DNA of 37,307 nt, from NCBI GenBank assembly GCA_019240305.1, contig JAFAYP010000305.1:1-37307 (forward strand). The letters are read 5' to 3'. Made by a program: the position numbers and the translations under genes. Below, one piece after another: positions 15,814 to 23,222 of this stretch (the stretch's first letter is position 1; every line of letters starts with the position of its first letter). The notes under the pieces were generated by a model. That model did not search any database. It saw only the letters and a program-made list of their open reading frames with translations, and had not been told where the DNA came from. Source of the stretch: Solirubrobacterales bacterium (GTDB lineage: Bacteria > Actinomycetota > Thermoleophilia > Solirubrobacterales > Solirubrobacteraceae).

Positions 15814-15978
15814 CTCTTCGTGGCGGTGGCGGCGGCCTGCGTTGTGGCACCGGGGGGCGGCGGTGCCGGCGGTGGCGATGCTCCTCTGGTGGCGGGGGTG
15901 GCACATGGTCAGTCCTTTCGGGTTGGGTGGTTGGGGGGATCGCCGGGCGAATGGGGGCGAGTCGTCGAGGGCGTTGCT

Positions 15979-17544
15979 TCACCCGACGGGAGCCGGGGCG
16001 GCGACCGGGGCCGGCGCGGGCGTGACGGGCTCGGACGCGGGCGACGTCGCACCGGGGAGCTTCAGCGCGGCGATCGCCCCCAGGAGGCAAACGCCGGCGG
16101 CGGCCAGGCACGCCAGGTCGAAGCCGTGCATGAAGGACGCGGTGACGTCGTGGGTGAGGGCGACGTGCCCGGCGCGACGGGAGGTCACGGCGAGCGCGGC
16201 GCCGACCGAGCGCCGAGCGGCAGCCGCTGCTTCGGCCGGGAGATGCGCGACCGCCGTGCCGGCGAGGTGATGGAGGTACAGGGAGGTGAAGATGCTGCCG
16301 ACGACGGCGACGCCGAGCGCTCCGCCGGCCTCACGCGTGGCGTCGTTGACGGCCGAGCCGACCCCGGCCTTGGCGGCGGGCAGAACGGAGAGGATCGACT
16401 CGGTCGCCGGGGTCGTCGTCAGCCCGAGGCCGACGCCCATGAGGATCATTTCGAGGGCCATCTGCGTGTAGGGCTGATCTTGCGGGGAGCCGGCGATCCA
16501 CGCGAAGGCGGCTCCGAAGGCGAGCAGACCGGTGACGACGACCCGGCGGGTCCCGAAGTGCGTGGCGAGCCACGGGCTGAGCGCGGAGCCGGCGCCGATC
16601 GCGACCGCGACGGGCAGGATGCGTAGGCCGGTCGACAGCGTGCCCCAGCCGCGGACGAGCTGCATGTACTGGGTGACGAGGAAGATGAAGCCGAACAGCG
16701 CGAAGAAGGCGACGGTGACCGAGGCGCTGGCGGCCGAGAAGGCCGGCACGCGGAACAGCAAGAGGTCGATGATCGGGTGGGTCTGGCGTCGCTCGATGAC
16801 GACGAAGGCAGCGGCGGTGAGGACGGTGGCGATGAAGCCGGCGATTGTCGGCGCCGAGGCCCAGCCGGAGGTGGGGGCCTCGATGATCGTGTGGACGAGC
16901 AGGCAGATCGTTGCCGAGGACGCGGCCAGGCCGGTCCGATCGAGACGCTCGGGGCTCTCCGAGCGGGACTCCGGGATGCAGCGAACGGTCATCAGCGTGG
17001 CGATCACCGCGACCGGGGCGAGCGCGAAGAAGACCGATCCCCACGCCAGGTGCGCGAGCAGCAGTCCGCCGGTGACCGGTCCGGTGGCGACCCCGAGGCC
17101 CGTGACCGCTCCCCACAGTCCGATCGCCTGGGCGCGCTCGCCGCGATCGGGATACGCGTTGGTGATGATCGACAGGGTCGTGGGATAGATGAGCGCGGCG
17201 AAGGTCCCCATCACGAACCGGCAGGCGACGAGCTCACCGGCGCTTGTCGAGAAGCCGGCCGCGACGCTCGCCAGCGCGAAGCCGCCGAGCCCGACGAGCA
17301 GGGTGGGCCTCCGTCCGTAGCGATCGCCGAGCGAGCCGCCGGCGAGCACGAGCGAGGCGAACGCGAGGCTGTAGCCGTCGACGACCCACTGCAGGATGCC
17401 GGTGCTCGCGTGGAGGCGGGCGGCCAGCGTCGGCAGCGCGACGTTGACGATCGTCGTGTCGAGGTTGATGGCGAAGACGGCCAGACAGACCGTCAGCAGC
17501 AGAAGGGAACGGCGGGCTGTGTGGGCGGGCACGGGGGCCTCCAT
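15979..17544 (-). CDS. DHA2 (EmrB/QacA) family MFS drug-efflux transporter
   Basis: The 521-residue protein starts at MEAPVPAHTARR and has 14 predicted helices. DHA2 signatures are INLDTTIVNVALPTLA in helix 1, LQWVVDGYSLAFASLVL in helix 2, GSLGDRYGRRPTLL in the following loop, a GAVTGLGVATGPVTGGLL motif C in helix 5, and AVNDATREAGGALGVAVVGSIF in helix 13. It exports hydrophobic drugs or aromatics in exchange for protons. Alternative starts at 17568 or 17580 are possible. The promoter TTGACA-16 bp-TATGCT on the minus strand would start RNA near 17569, allowing a nearly leaderless message. The divergent TetR gene and twin operators show that it is repressor-controlled. Confidence 0.93.
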   Translation of the reverse strand: MEAPVPAHTARRSLLLLTVCLAVFAINLDTTIVNVALPTLAARLHASTGILQWVVDGYSLAFASLVLAGGSLGDRYGRRPTLLVGLGGFALASVAAGFSTSAGELVACRFVMGTFAALIYPTTLSIITNAYPDRGERAQAIGLWGAVTGLGVATGPVTGGLLLAHLAWGSVFFALAPVAVIATLMTVRCIPESRSESPERLDRTGLAASSATICLLVHTIIEAPTSGWASAPTIAGFIATVLTAAAFVVIERRQTHPIIDLLLFRVPAFSAASASVTVAFFALFGFIFLVTQYMQLVRGWGTLSTGLRILPVAVAIGAGSALSPWLATHFGTRRVVVTGLLAFGAAFAWIAGSPQDQPYTQMALEMILMGVGLGLTTTPATESILSVLPAAKAGVGSAVNDATREAGGALGVAVVGSIFTSLYLHHLAGTAVAHLPAEAAAAARRSVGAALAVTSRRAGHVALTHDVTASFMHGFDLACLAAAGVCLLGAIAALKLPGATSPASEPVTPAPAPVAAPAPVG

Positions 17545-17548
17545 GAGG

Positions 17549-17603
17549 TTGACACTGTCAAGCAGCATGTTCGGCAGCATAGCGCTCTACTTGACGCTGT
17601 CAA
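17549..17603. promoter_or_regulatory. Twin TetR-type operators and promoter between DHA2 pump and repressor
   Basis: Two near-identical dyads, TTGACACTGTCAA at 17549-17561 and TTGACGCTGTCAA at 17591-17603, start 42 bp apart, about four helical turns. On the minus strand the second contains the -35 box TTGACA, followed by 16 bp and the -10 TATGCT (17581-17576). The first would cover about +8 to +20. A repressor on both would block the pump promoter. The rightward TetR promoter may use TTGACG at 17591 and start near its ATG. Confidence 0.75.
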
Positions 17604-17627
17604 GCGAGCCTGGAAGACTCTCGCTCG

Positions 17628-18323
17628 ATGCCTCCATCCTCAGCCGATCCCGGCCCTACCCCAGGCGCGACCTCAGCCGATCCCGGCCGCACCTCAGACG
17701 CCGGCTCAGCCGGCCCGGGGCGGGGCGCGCTCCTCGCCGCCGCACGTGCCGAGCTCGCCGACCACGGTCACGCCGACATCAGCCTGCGCGCCGTGGCTCG
17801 TCGCGCCGGCGTGTCGCACGCGGCACCCAAGTACCACTTCCGCGACCGGGCGGGCCTGCTCTCGGCCGTCGCCGCCGAGGGCTTCGACGGACTCACCGAG
17901 CGGCTGCGCCGCGCCGTCGCCACCGCGACCGAGATGCCGATGACCGCCCTCGGCAAGGCATACATCGACTACGGGCTCGAGCACCGGGCGCTGTTCGACC
18001 TCATGTTCCGCCCTTCGGAGCTACGCACCGACGACTCGGAGTTGGCACGTGCCCAGGCCGGCGCCTTCGGCGTGCTCGCCGAGACGGTCGCAGCCTCCGC
18101 CGAACCGGCCGCCTCACCCGAGGCAGTCAGCGAGCTAGCCTTGACAAGCTGGGGGCTCGTTCACGGGCTCGTCACCCTCGCCCGCGACGGCGCGCTCGCG
18201 AACGCCAGCGGGACGACCGATCCCGCCGCCGCCGCCGAGCTCACCCACCACCTCGCCGACGCCTTCACCCGGCGGGTATTCGCGCCGGCGATGACCCATC
18301 ACCCGGAGCCCACACAGACCTAG
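17628..18323 (+). CDS. TetR/AcrR-family repressor of the DHA2 pump
   Basis: The 231-residue protein has a proline-rich N-terminal extension with a repeated SADPGPTPGAT / SADPGRTSDA unit at residues 4-25. A TetR DNA-binding domain follows: ALLAAARAELADHGHADISLRAVARRAGVSHAAPKYHFRDRAGLL. The C-terminal half resembles the WHG-type ligand domain (YIDYGLEHRALFDLMFRPSEL). The ATG has no ribosome site, so the message may be leaderless. It is divergent from the DHA2 pump and is expected to bind the twin dyads at 17549-17603 and release them when a pump substrate binds. The N-terminal repeat (two near-copies of about 27 bases) is unusual for the family. Confidence 0.92.
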   Translation: MPPSSADPGPTPGATSADPGRTSDAGSAGPGRGALLAAARAELADHGHADISLRAVARRAGVSHAAPKYHFRDRAGLLSAVAAEGFDGLTERLRRAVATATEMPMTALGKAYIDYGLEHRALFDLMFRPSELRTDDSELARAQAGAFGVLAETVAASAEPAASPEAVSELALTSWGLVHGLVTLARDGALANASGTTDPAAAAELTHHLADAFTRRVFAPAMTHHPEPTQT

Positions 18324-18432
18324 CCGACGGAGTACCCAGCCCGAAGGCCGACGCGCGACCGGGACGGCGTTCGGCACGGAAGCAGCATTCCCTACCGAGG
18401 CGTACCGTCGGCGCCGATGCCGAAGCGACGAG

Positions 18433-18882
18433 TTAGTCAGATATGGGTGCAGCTTGGGCTTCGGCTATGCCTGCGACCGCCATCACACGGCAGGCTTCGA
18501 CGACCGCCTGACTGTCCTCGTAAGCGTGGAGGTACACGATGCGACCGCGCCGGATCCGGATGATGTGCGCGCCGTGGTTGTCATACGGCGCATCCGCTTT
18601 CGGGGTCACGTGAGCAACCCACTCGACCGCCACCCGGGCGTTCCAGATCGGGCCTGCGACGTTGACGCTGAGCACCTCGAAGCGCAGGTCGAACAGACGA
18701 AACAGCCGCTCGAACCATCGACGCACGGCATCACGGCTGTGGCGCTCCCCAGCGAGCGGATGATCGCCCGCAAAGACATGATGGACATCCTCCGCGAGAC
18801 CCTCAAGCGCCGTCGTGTAGTCGCCTCGGCTCAGGCCGTCAAACGTCGCTCGGACTCGGCGCTCGATGATGAAGCCAAGCAT
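18433..18882 (-). CDS. NTF2-like / SnoaL-like protein
   Basis: The 149-residue protein has the cone-shaped NTF2 fold pattern. An N-terminal helix RRVRATFDGLSRGDYTTALEGLAEDVHHVFAGDHPLAGERHSRDAVRRWFERLF is followed by strands FEVLSVNVAGPIWNARVAVEWVAHV and the ending NHGAHIIRIRRGRIVYLHAYEDSQAV. This ending is typical of SnoaL/ketosteroid-isomerase-like proteins. Members act as isomerases, cyclases or ligand binders, and none of these activities can be assigned here. The internal ATG ending at 18882 is preferred; an upstream start adds 18 unrelated residues. It stands alone between a TetR and a MarR gene. Confidence 0.82.
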   Translation of the reverse strand: MLGFIIERRVRATFDGLSRGDYTTALEGLAEDVHHVFAGDHPLAGERHSRDAVRRWFERLFRLFDLRFEVLSVNVAGPIWNARVAVEWVAHVTPKADAPYDNHGAHIIRIRRGRIVYLHAYEDSQAVVEACRVMAVAGIAEAQAAPISD

Positions 18883-19096
18883 CTGCCACAGCCTACGCCA
18901 GACTCGCTGCCGCCCTGGTTGGATCCAGCAGCGCACGACGGACCTGCTCTCATTCTGCGGCGGGCGTTTCGACCCGCATCGTCCCGCCCCTGCTCTGCGC
19001 GGACAGGACGACCGAGCGTGGCAGCGCCCCGACCATCGTCAGCACGCTCGAGGTTGGCGAGATGCAGTGCTGACCCTCGGTGGCGGCTGGTGGGCG

Positions 19097-19573
19097 TCAG
19101 CGGTTGTCGCGCAGGATCGCGCGGCCTTCGGCAAGCAACCGACTGAGCGCGTCGCAGCGCTCGTCGCCGAGCAGTTCACACAGGCGGTCCTGCAGCTCCT
19201 GCTCGCGCGCGAGACCCTCCTTGGCCATCGCCCGTCCCGCTTCTGTCACGAACAGCCCGACGCCGCGGCCCGAGCCCAGGCGCCGCTCGAGCAGGCCGAG
19301 CTTTTCCAGGCGCGCGGCGACCTGGCTGATCGCCTGCTGGGTCTTGGGGATCCGGCGTGACATCTCGGCGACGGTGATTCCGGGCTCGGCGAGCACGGCG
19401 GCAAGCATCCCACTGGAGGCCAGGGTGAGCGGCGTACCGGCGAGCGCCGCCTCGCCCATCAGCTCGACGTAGGTGCAGACCTCCCACAGCAGGTCGTTAA
19501 GCCCGTCCTTGCCAACGAGCGGCGACGCATCGCGTGCGGGCGCCACAACGTGCGATACGTCCGGGGCGGTCAT
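19097..19573 (-). CDS. MarR-family transcriptional regulator
   Basis: A winged-helix protein of about 158 residues. GITVAEMSRRIPKTQQAISQVAARLEKLGLLERR is the DNA-binding helix-turn-helix, and GSGRGVGLFVTEAGRAMAKEGLAREQELQDRL is the wing and the start of the C-terminal dimer helix. MarR proteins sense phenolic or oxidative ligands and repress adjacent efflux genes. ATG codons ending at 19573 and 19585 are both possible and neither has a good ribosome site. It is divergent from the split DHA2 pump at 19656, and the gap carries interleaved CTTGT/ACAAG repeats. Autoregulation and repression of the pump are inferred. Confidence 0.88.
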   Translation of the reverse strand: MTAPDVSHVVAPARDASPLVGKDGLNDLLWEVCTYVELMGEAALAGTPLTLASSGMLAAVLAEPGITVAEMSRRIPKTQQAISQVAARLEKLGLLERRLGSGRGVGLFVTEAGRAMAKEGLAREQELQDRLCELLGDERCDALSRLLAEGRAILRDNR

Positions 19574-19603
19574 CGACACCAGCATAGCGCAATTCCGCAA
19601 GGG

Positions 19604-19648
19604 CCTGGTAAACCAGGCTCTTGTTTATACAAGTTCTTGTGTTAGGAT
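19604..19648. promoter_or_regulatory. MarR-type operators and pump promoter
   Basis: The gap contains the inverted repeat CCTGGTAAACCAGG at 19604-19617. Three alternating half-sites follow: CTTGT (19620-19624), ACAAG (19629-19633) and CTTGT (19636-19640). They form the overlapping dyads CTTGTTTATACAAG and ACAAGTTCTTGT. TTGTTT at 19621 and TAGGAT at 19643-19648, 16 bp apart, fit a promoter for the pump with a start close to its ATG. Binding here would occlude polymerase. Confidence 0.6.
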
Positions 19649-19655
19649 GGACCCC

Positions 19656-20345
19656 ATGTTCTCTTCTCCTCCGCATCCACACAAGACGCTCACCCTGACC
19701 GCGGTGTGCCTGGCCACCTTCATGCTGCTCGTCGACATCACGATCGTGATCGTCGCGCTGCCCTCGATCCGCTCAGGCCTGCAAACGAGCTTCTCCGACG
19801 TGCAGTGGACGATCGACGCCTACTCGCTGTCGCTCGCCGCGCTGCTGTTGCCCACCGGGTCGCTCGCCGACATCCTCGGCCGCCGACGCGTGTTCGCCGC
19901 CGGCCTGACCGTGTTCACGCTCGGCTCGCTGCTGTGCGGCCTCGCCGGCTCCGGCCTCGAGCTCATCCTCTTCCGTGCCCTGCAGGGGATCGGCGGCGCG
20001 ACGCTCTTCTCGACTTCGCTGGCGCTGCTCGCCCAGACTTTCCACGGCCGCGAGCGCGGCTTTGCCTTCGGCATCTACGGCGCGGTGATCACCGTCGCCG
20101 CGGCCTGCGGTCCGCTGCTCGGCGGCGTGCTCACCAGCGGCCTGTCGTGGCGCGCGATCTTCTTCGTCAACCTGCCGATCGGCGCGCTCGCGATCCTGAT
20201 CACGCTCGCCGGCGTACAGGAGTCCCGCCCGCCGCAGTCCCGCCGGATCGACGTGCCCGGCGCCGCGGTGCTCACCCTCGGCCTGGTCGCGCTCGTGTAC
20301 GGGCTGATCGAGTCCGGGCAGACCGGCTGGGGCGCTGACCGGTGA
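19656..20345 (+). CDS. DHA2 MFS transporter, N-terminal half (gene split by a frameshift)
   Basis: The frame encodes 229 residues: the first six or seven helices of an EmrB-like pump, with DITIVIVALPSIRSGL, VQWTIDAYSLSLAALLLPTGSLADILGRRRVF, and GAVITVAAACGPLLGGVLTSGLSWRAIFFVNLPIG. It stops at a TGA at 20343-20345, just after SGQTGWGADR, where intact relatives continue without a break. The second half follows in the next frame from a GTG overlapping this stop (GTGA). An ATG nine bases upstream (19647) is an alternative start. The gene is probably one 480-490 residue pump with a one-base deletion, although GTGA re-initiation could still produce both halves. Confidence 0.8.
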   Translation: MFSSPPHPHKTLTLTAVCLATFMLLVDITIVIVALPSIRSGLQTSFSDVQWTIDAYSLSLAALLLPTGSLADILGRRRVFAAGLTVFTLGSLLCGLAGSGLELILFRALQGIGGATLFSTSLALLAQTFHGRERGFAFGIYGAVITVAAACGPLLGGVLTSGLSWRAIFFVNLPIGALAILITLAGVQESRPPQSRRIDVPGAAVLTLGLVALVYGLIESGQTGWGADR

Positions 20346-21115
20346 TCGTCGCCTTCGCGGTCGCCGTCGTCGCGCTCGCCGCCTTCCCGCTCGTGGAGCG
20401 CCTGTCCCGCGAACCGATGCTCGACCTCAGCCTGCTGCGCAAGCCGACGTTCGTCGGCGGCCTGATCGCCGCGTTTGGCATGAACGGCTCGCTGTACGCG
20501 GTGCTGCTCTACATCACCGTCTACCTACAGACCGGACTGCACTACTCGGCGCTCGGCTCAGGGCTGCGGACCGCCGTCATCACCGCGGGCGCGATGCTCA
20601 CCGCCCTGCCCGCCGGGCGCCTCACCCAGCGCGTCCCGGTCCGCTGGCTGATCGGCCCCGGCCTCGCGCTCGTCGCGATCGGCCTGCTGCTCATGCGCGG
20701 CATCGGCGCCGACACCTCATGGACGCACCTCATACCCGGCTTCGCGATCGCCGGCGCCGGCAGCGGCCTGGTCAACGCGCCGCTCGCCTCCACCGCCGTC
20801 GGGGTCGTCCCACCCCAGCAGTCCGGCATGGCCTCCGGCATCAACACCACCTTTCGTCAGATCGGCATCGCCACCGGAGTCGCCGCGCTCGGATCTATCT
20901 TCGCCTCGCGCATGCGCGGGGCGACACGCGCGACGCTCACCGCCCACTACGCCACCTCGCTCGACGCGCTCCTGCTCGTCGTCGCGCTCGTCGCCCTCAC
21001 CGCCGGAGCGATCGCTGTGATCCTCATCCGCCCGCGCGACTTCCACAACGCCCCACCGCCAACGACAGGTGCCGACCAGCAAGCATGCGACAACGAGCCC
21101 GTCGTCGTCGCGTGA
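20342..21115 (+). CDS. DHA2 MFS transporter, C-terminal half (gene split by a frameshift)
   Basis: The GTG at 20342 begins VIVAFAVAVVALAAFPLVERLSREPMLDLSLLRKPTF, the loop after helix 7 of a DHA2 pump. The frame runs through VNAPLASTAVGVVPPQQSGMASGINTTFRQIGIATGVAALGSIFAS, the conserved helix 11-13 region, to a normal C-terminus, 257 residues in all. Added to the first half it gives about 486 residues, the usual length. The overlap with the upstream TGA is exactly that of a translationally coupled pair, and no ribosome site precedes it. Function as two half-transporters is possible but undemonstrated. Control is probably by the divergent MarR protein. Confidence 0.78.
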   Translation: MIVAFAVAVVALAAFPLVERLSREPMLDLSLLRKPTFVGGLIAAFGMNGSLYAVLLYITVYLQTGLHYSALGSGLRTAVITAGAMLTALPAGRLTQRVPVRWLIGPGLALVAIGLLLMRGIGADTSWTHLIPGFAIAGAGSGLVNAPLASTAVGVVPPQQSGMASGINTTFRQIGIATGVAALGSIFASRMRGATRATLTAHYATSLDALLLVVALVALTAGAIAVILIRPRDFHNAPPPTTGADQQACDNEPVVVA

Positions 21116-21656
21116 CCGATGACGCGCCGGGAACGCTGTGATGTGCGCTACGAGGCCTTCCCCAGTTCGCGCAGGCTGCCGCCGACGGCAGGTTCACGGT
21201 GCCGATCGCCCCGACCTTCCCGCTGGAGGACGGGCGAACGGCGCTTGAGATCAGCCTTGGCGGCCACCCCCGCGGCAAGCTCCTGCTGCTTGCCGGCAAC
21301 TTGGCCCCGACGCCTGACAAAAGGGCCGGGCCGGCCTGCGGGCGGAGTACACAATCACCGGTGCACGCGGCTCTCACAAAGAGTCGCCACAGCTCGGAGG
21401 GGTCGTTTCTCAATGACGATCGTCAAGAAGCCAAAGCTGAAGTCACCGCGATGACACCCACGCACTCTTGGCAACGTCGGGGGGCGTTTACCGCTCCCCA
21501 CCGACAGCACTGCGCGGGACATCTTCGGCCGGGCCGGCGTCATGTTCGGGCATGTCGAAGGCTTTCGAGCCCGAGCAGCGATGCCCGTGGACCTCGCACC
21601 GGGCTGGACGATGTGAGCTCGGTGCCAAAGGGCGCGATCTCCTGAGCGACGGTGGG
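21116..21656. other. Gene-poor stretch with an oxidoreductase tail
   Basis: Apart from the oxidoreductase fragment listed separately, no intact gene is supported. At about 21460-21620 a plus-strand frame reads RTLGNVGGRLPLPTDSTARD, then IFGRAGVMFGHVEGFRARAAMP, and stops. It looks protein-like, but I cannot assign it to a family. Confidence 0.45.
21157..21310 (+). pseudogene. C-terminal fragment of an NADPH:quinone reductase-like (MDR) enzyme
   Basis: A plus-strand frame reads GLPQFAQAAADGRFTVPIAP and then TFPLEDGRTALEISLGGHPRGKLLLLA. This is the characteristic close of zinc-independent medium-chain reductases (quinone oxidoreductase type), where ADGRL-V-PVA and FPLEDAAEALExxxxGHxRGKLVL are expected. 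All upstream domains, including the GroES-like and NADP-binding parts, are absent and there is no proper start. It is the scar of a deleted gene lying next to the split pump. Confidence 0.6.
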
Positions 21657-22727
21657 TCAGGCGGGTGCCCCGATGCCGGCGATCAGCTGTGTCAGCCTCA
21701 CGGCGTGGTCAAAGCTCGGGGCGGTGGTGGTGCCGGTCGTGATGTCCTCGCGGAGGGCGCGGTAGAGGCCGGCGACGTTCGCGGCGGCCTCCGGTAGGTC
21801 AGGGAATTCCTCGATTGTCTGCTCCTCGCCGTTGACGCGCAGCCGGAGGCGGCCCGATTGAAACCCGCGGATGGCGCCGCCCACGAGCACGATGCGGGCC
21901 TCGGTGCCGGTGATCTCGAGGTGGAACGGGGTGTCATCGGGCGGACGGCCGCCGACCACCTCCACAGACAGCGGCGCGCCCTCGTGTGTCCGCCCGAAGA
22001 CGAGGAGGTGGTCGGGGATCGATCGGATGAGCGTGTCGCCGCCCTCGACGGCGACCTCTGGATACTGGGTGCTCTGCAGGACGCAGGCCGGGGTGATTGG
22101 ACCGGTGAGGACGGTGGCGAGGTCAAGCGCGTGGCCGCCGTGGATGGCGATGTGCGTGGCGCCGTTGGCCGGGTCCTCGAGATCGGCGTCGCTCTGGGGG
22201 CTCGCCGGCCCGAAGGCGACCGTCGAGTCATACAGCCGGGCGCAGAGGATGCGGCCGAGGGCGCCGTCCTGGATGAGCTGGCGAGTCCGCTGGACCGCGG
22301 CGCTCATGCGCGCCTGCAGGCCGATGACCGCGTGGACGCCGGCATCGGCGGCAGCGTCGCGGAGCTCCTGGGCTTCGGCGACGTCGCGGCCGAGGGGCCA
22401 CTCGGTGAGGACGTGCTTGCCGGCGGCGACGGCGGCGAGGACGAGCTCGCGGTGCGCGGGGACGCGCACGCCGATGGTGACGAGGTCGATGTCGGCGTCG
22501 GCGAACAGCTCTGCGGGGTCGTCGTAGCCGCGGTCTGCGCCGAAGGCGTCCATCGCTGCCTCGGCGGATCGCCGGCTGCGCGTCGCGACGGCGGTCAGCT
22601 CGTAGCCGTCGAGGCTCTGGATGGCCGGGACGTGTGACTCCAGTGCCCAGCCTCCCGACGCGCTGGCGCCGATGATCGCGGTCCTCAGCGGGCGGTCGAG
22701 CCCGATCCTGGCTGGGCGGTCAATCAT
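21657..22727 (-). CDS. Gfo/Idh/MocA-family NAD(P)-dependent oxidoreductase
   Basis: The 356-residue protein has an N-terminal Rossmann fold with AIIGASASGGWALESHVPAIQSL at residues 17-39 and ELTAVATRSRRSAEAA. It continues with the family's conserved GKHVLTEWPLGRDVAEAQEL, where Glu replaces the usual catalytic Lys of the EKP motif (TEWP rather than EKP). The C-terminal alpha/beta domain contains GGHALDLATVLTG with a conserved histidine. The pattern resembles the Gal80/Idh subgroup. Members oxidise or reduce sugars and cyclitols, but the EKP change leaves catalysis uncertain and a regulatory role is conceivable. The ATG overlaps the preceding TetR-like fragment by eight bases. It may be the last gene of the aromatic operon. 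Confidence 0.88.
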   Translation of the reverse strand: MIDRPARIGLDRPLRTAIIGASASGGWALESHVPAIQSLDGYELTAVATRSRRSAEAAMDAFGADRGYDDPAELFADADIDLVTIGVRVPAHRELVLAAVAAGKHVLTEWPLGRDVAEAQELRDAAADAGVHAVIGLQARMSAAVQRTRQLIQDGALGRILCARLYDSTVAFGPASPQSDADLEDPANGATHIAIHGGHALDLATVLTGPITPACVLQSTQYPEVAVEGGDTLIRSIPDHLLVFGRTHEGAPLSVEVVGGRPPDDTPFHLEITGTEARIVLVGGAIRGFQSGRLRLRVNGEEQTIEEFPDLPEAAANVAGLYRALREDITTGTTTAPSFDHAVRLTQLIAGIGAPA

Positions 22728-23055
22728 CGCCGCCGCCTGCGCGCAGTCCGGCGCCGGCGAGGAAGGTGAGGGCGGCCTCGAGGACCTCCAGCGTCTCCCC
22801 GTGGCTGAGCGGGCGACGGCGCCGCCCCAGCCGGCGATTGCGCGCGGCGCTGAACGCGCTGGTCATCGCGGCGGCGACCAGGGCGGGTCGAACGTCGCCG
22901 GCACGCGCGTCGAGGGGCCACGTCGGGGACGGCGGCGATTCGTCTTGACAGCGGTGGGGCGAACGGCCTCGGTCTTCTCGCTGCGGCCACCTTTGCGGCC
23001 GTCGGCAAGGCTCGACGGAGTTCTCCGAACCGGACGCATCGGAAGACGCGCTCAT
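22720..23055 (-). pseudogene. Degenerate TetR-like frame with no helix-turn-helix
   Basis: A 111-residue frame from the ATG ending at 23055 starts MSASSDASGSENSVEP. After an arginine-, serine- and proline-rich stretch it ends with DVRPALVAAAMTSAFSAARNRR and SHGETLEVLEAALTFLAGAGLR, helices resembling the last two of a TetR repressor ligand domain. No HTH pattern is visible. The adjacent frame at about 22930-23010 reads GGRSEKTEAVRPTAVKTNRR, as expected just before a TetR HTH, which suggests a frameshift plus a deletion. It overlaps the Gfo/Idh/MocA start by eight bases. The identification rests on short helical patterns. Confidence 0.4.
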
Positions 23056-23222
23056 CACCTTCTGGTCCGCGTCCTCGGCGGCCTTGACGGAGCCTATGGC
23101 GGGGCGCTCCACTCGTGCGTGGTCTGGTCTAATGCCGCTGTGGTGTGCGTTGGCGAGTAGGCCCGGCGTCGATGGCGGGGACTGCTCATCAGGTTTGTCG
23201 CGGCGACGCGCCGTTGATGGGA

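Noticed and set aside
15583-16626. 347-residue plus-strand glycine/arginine-rich frame
   Set aside because: It is a shadow of the DHA2 pump and DUF1707 genes. Composition is typical of GC-rich antisense frames.
16777-17943. 388-residue plus-strand frame opposite the DHA2 pump
   Set aside because: It overlaps both the pump and the TetR gene and has no recognisable domain.
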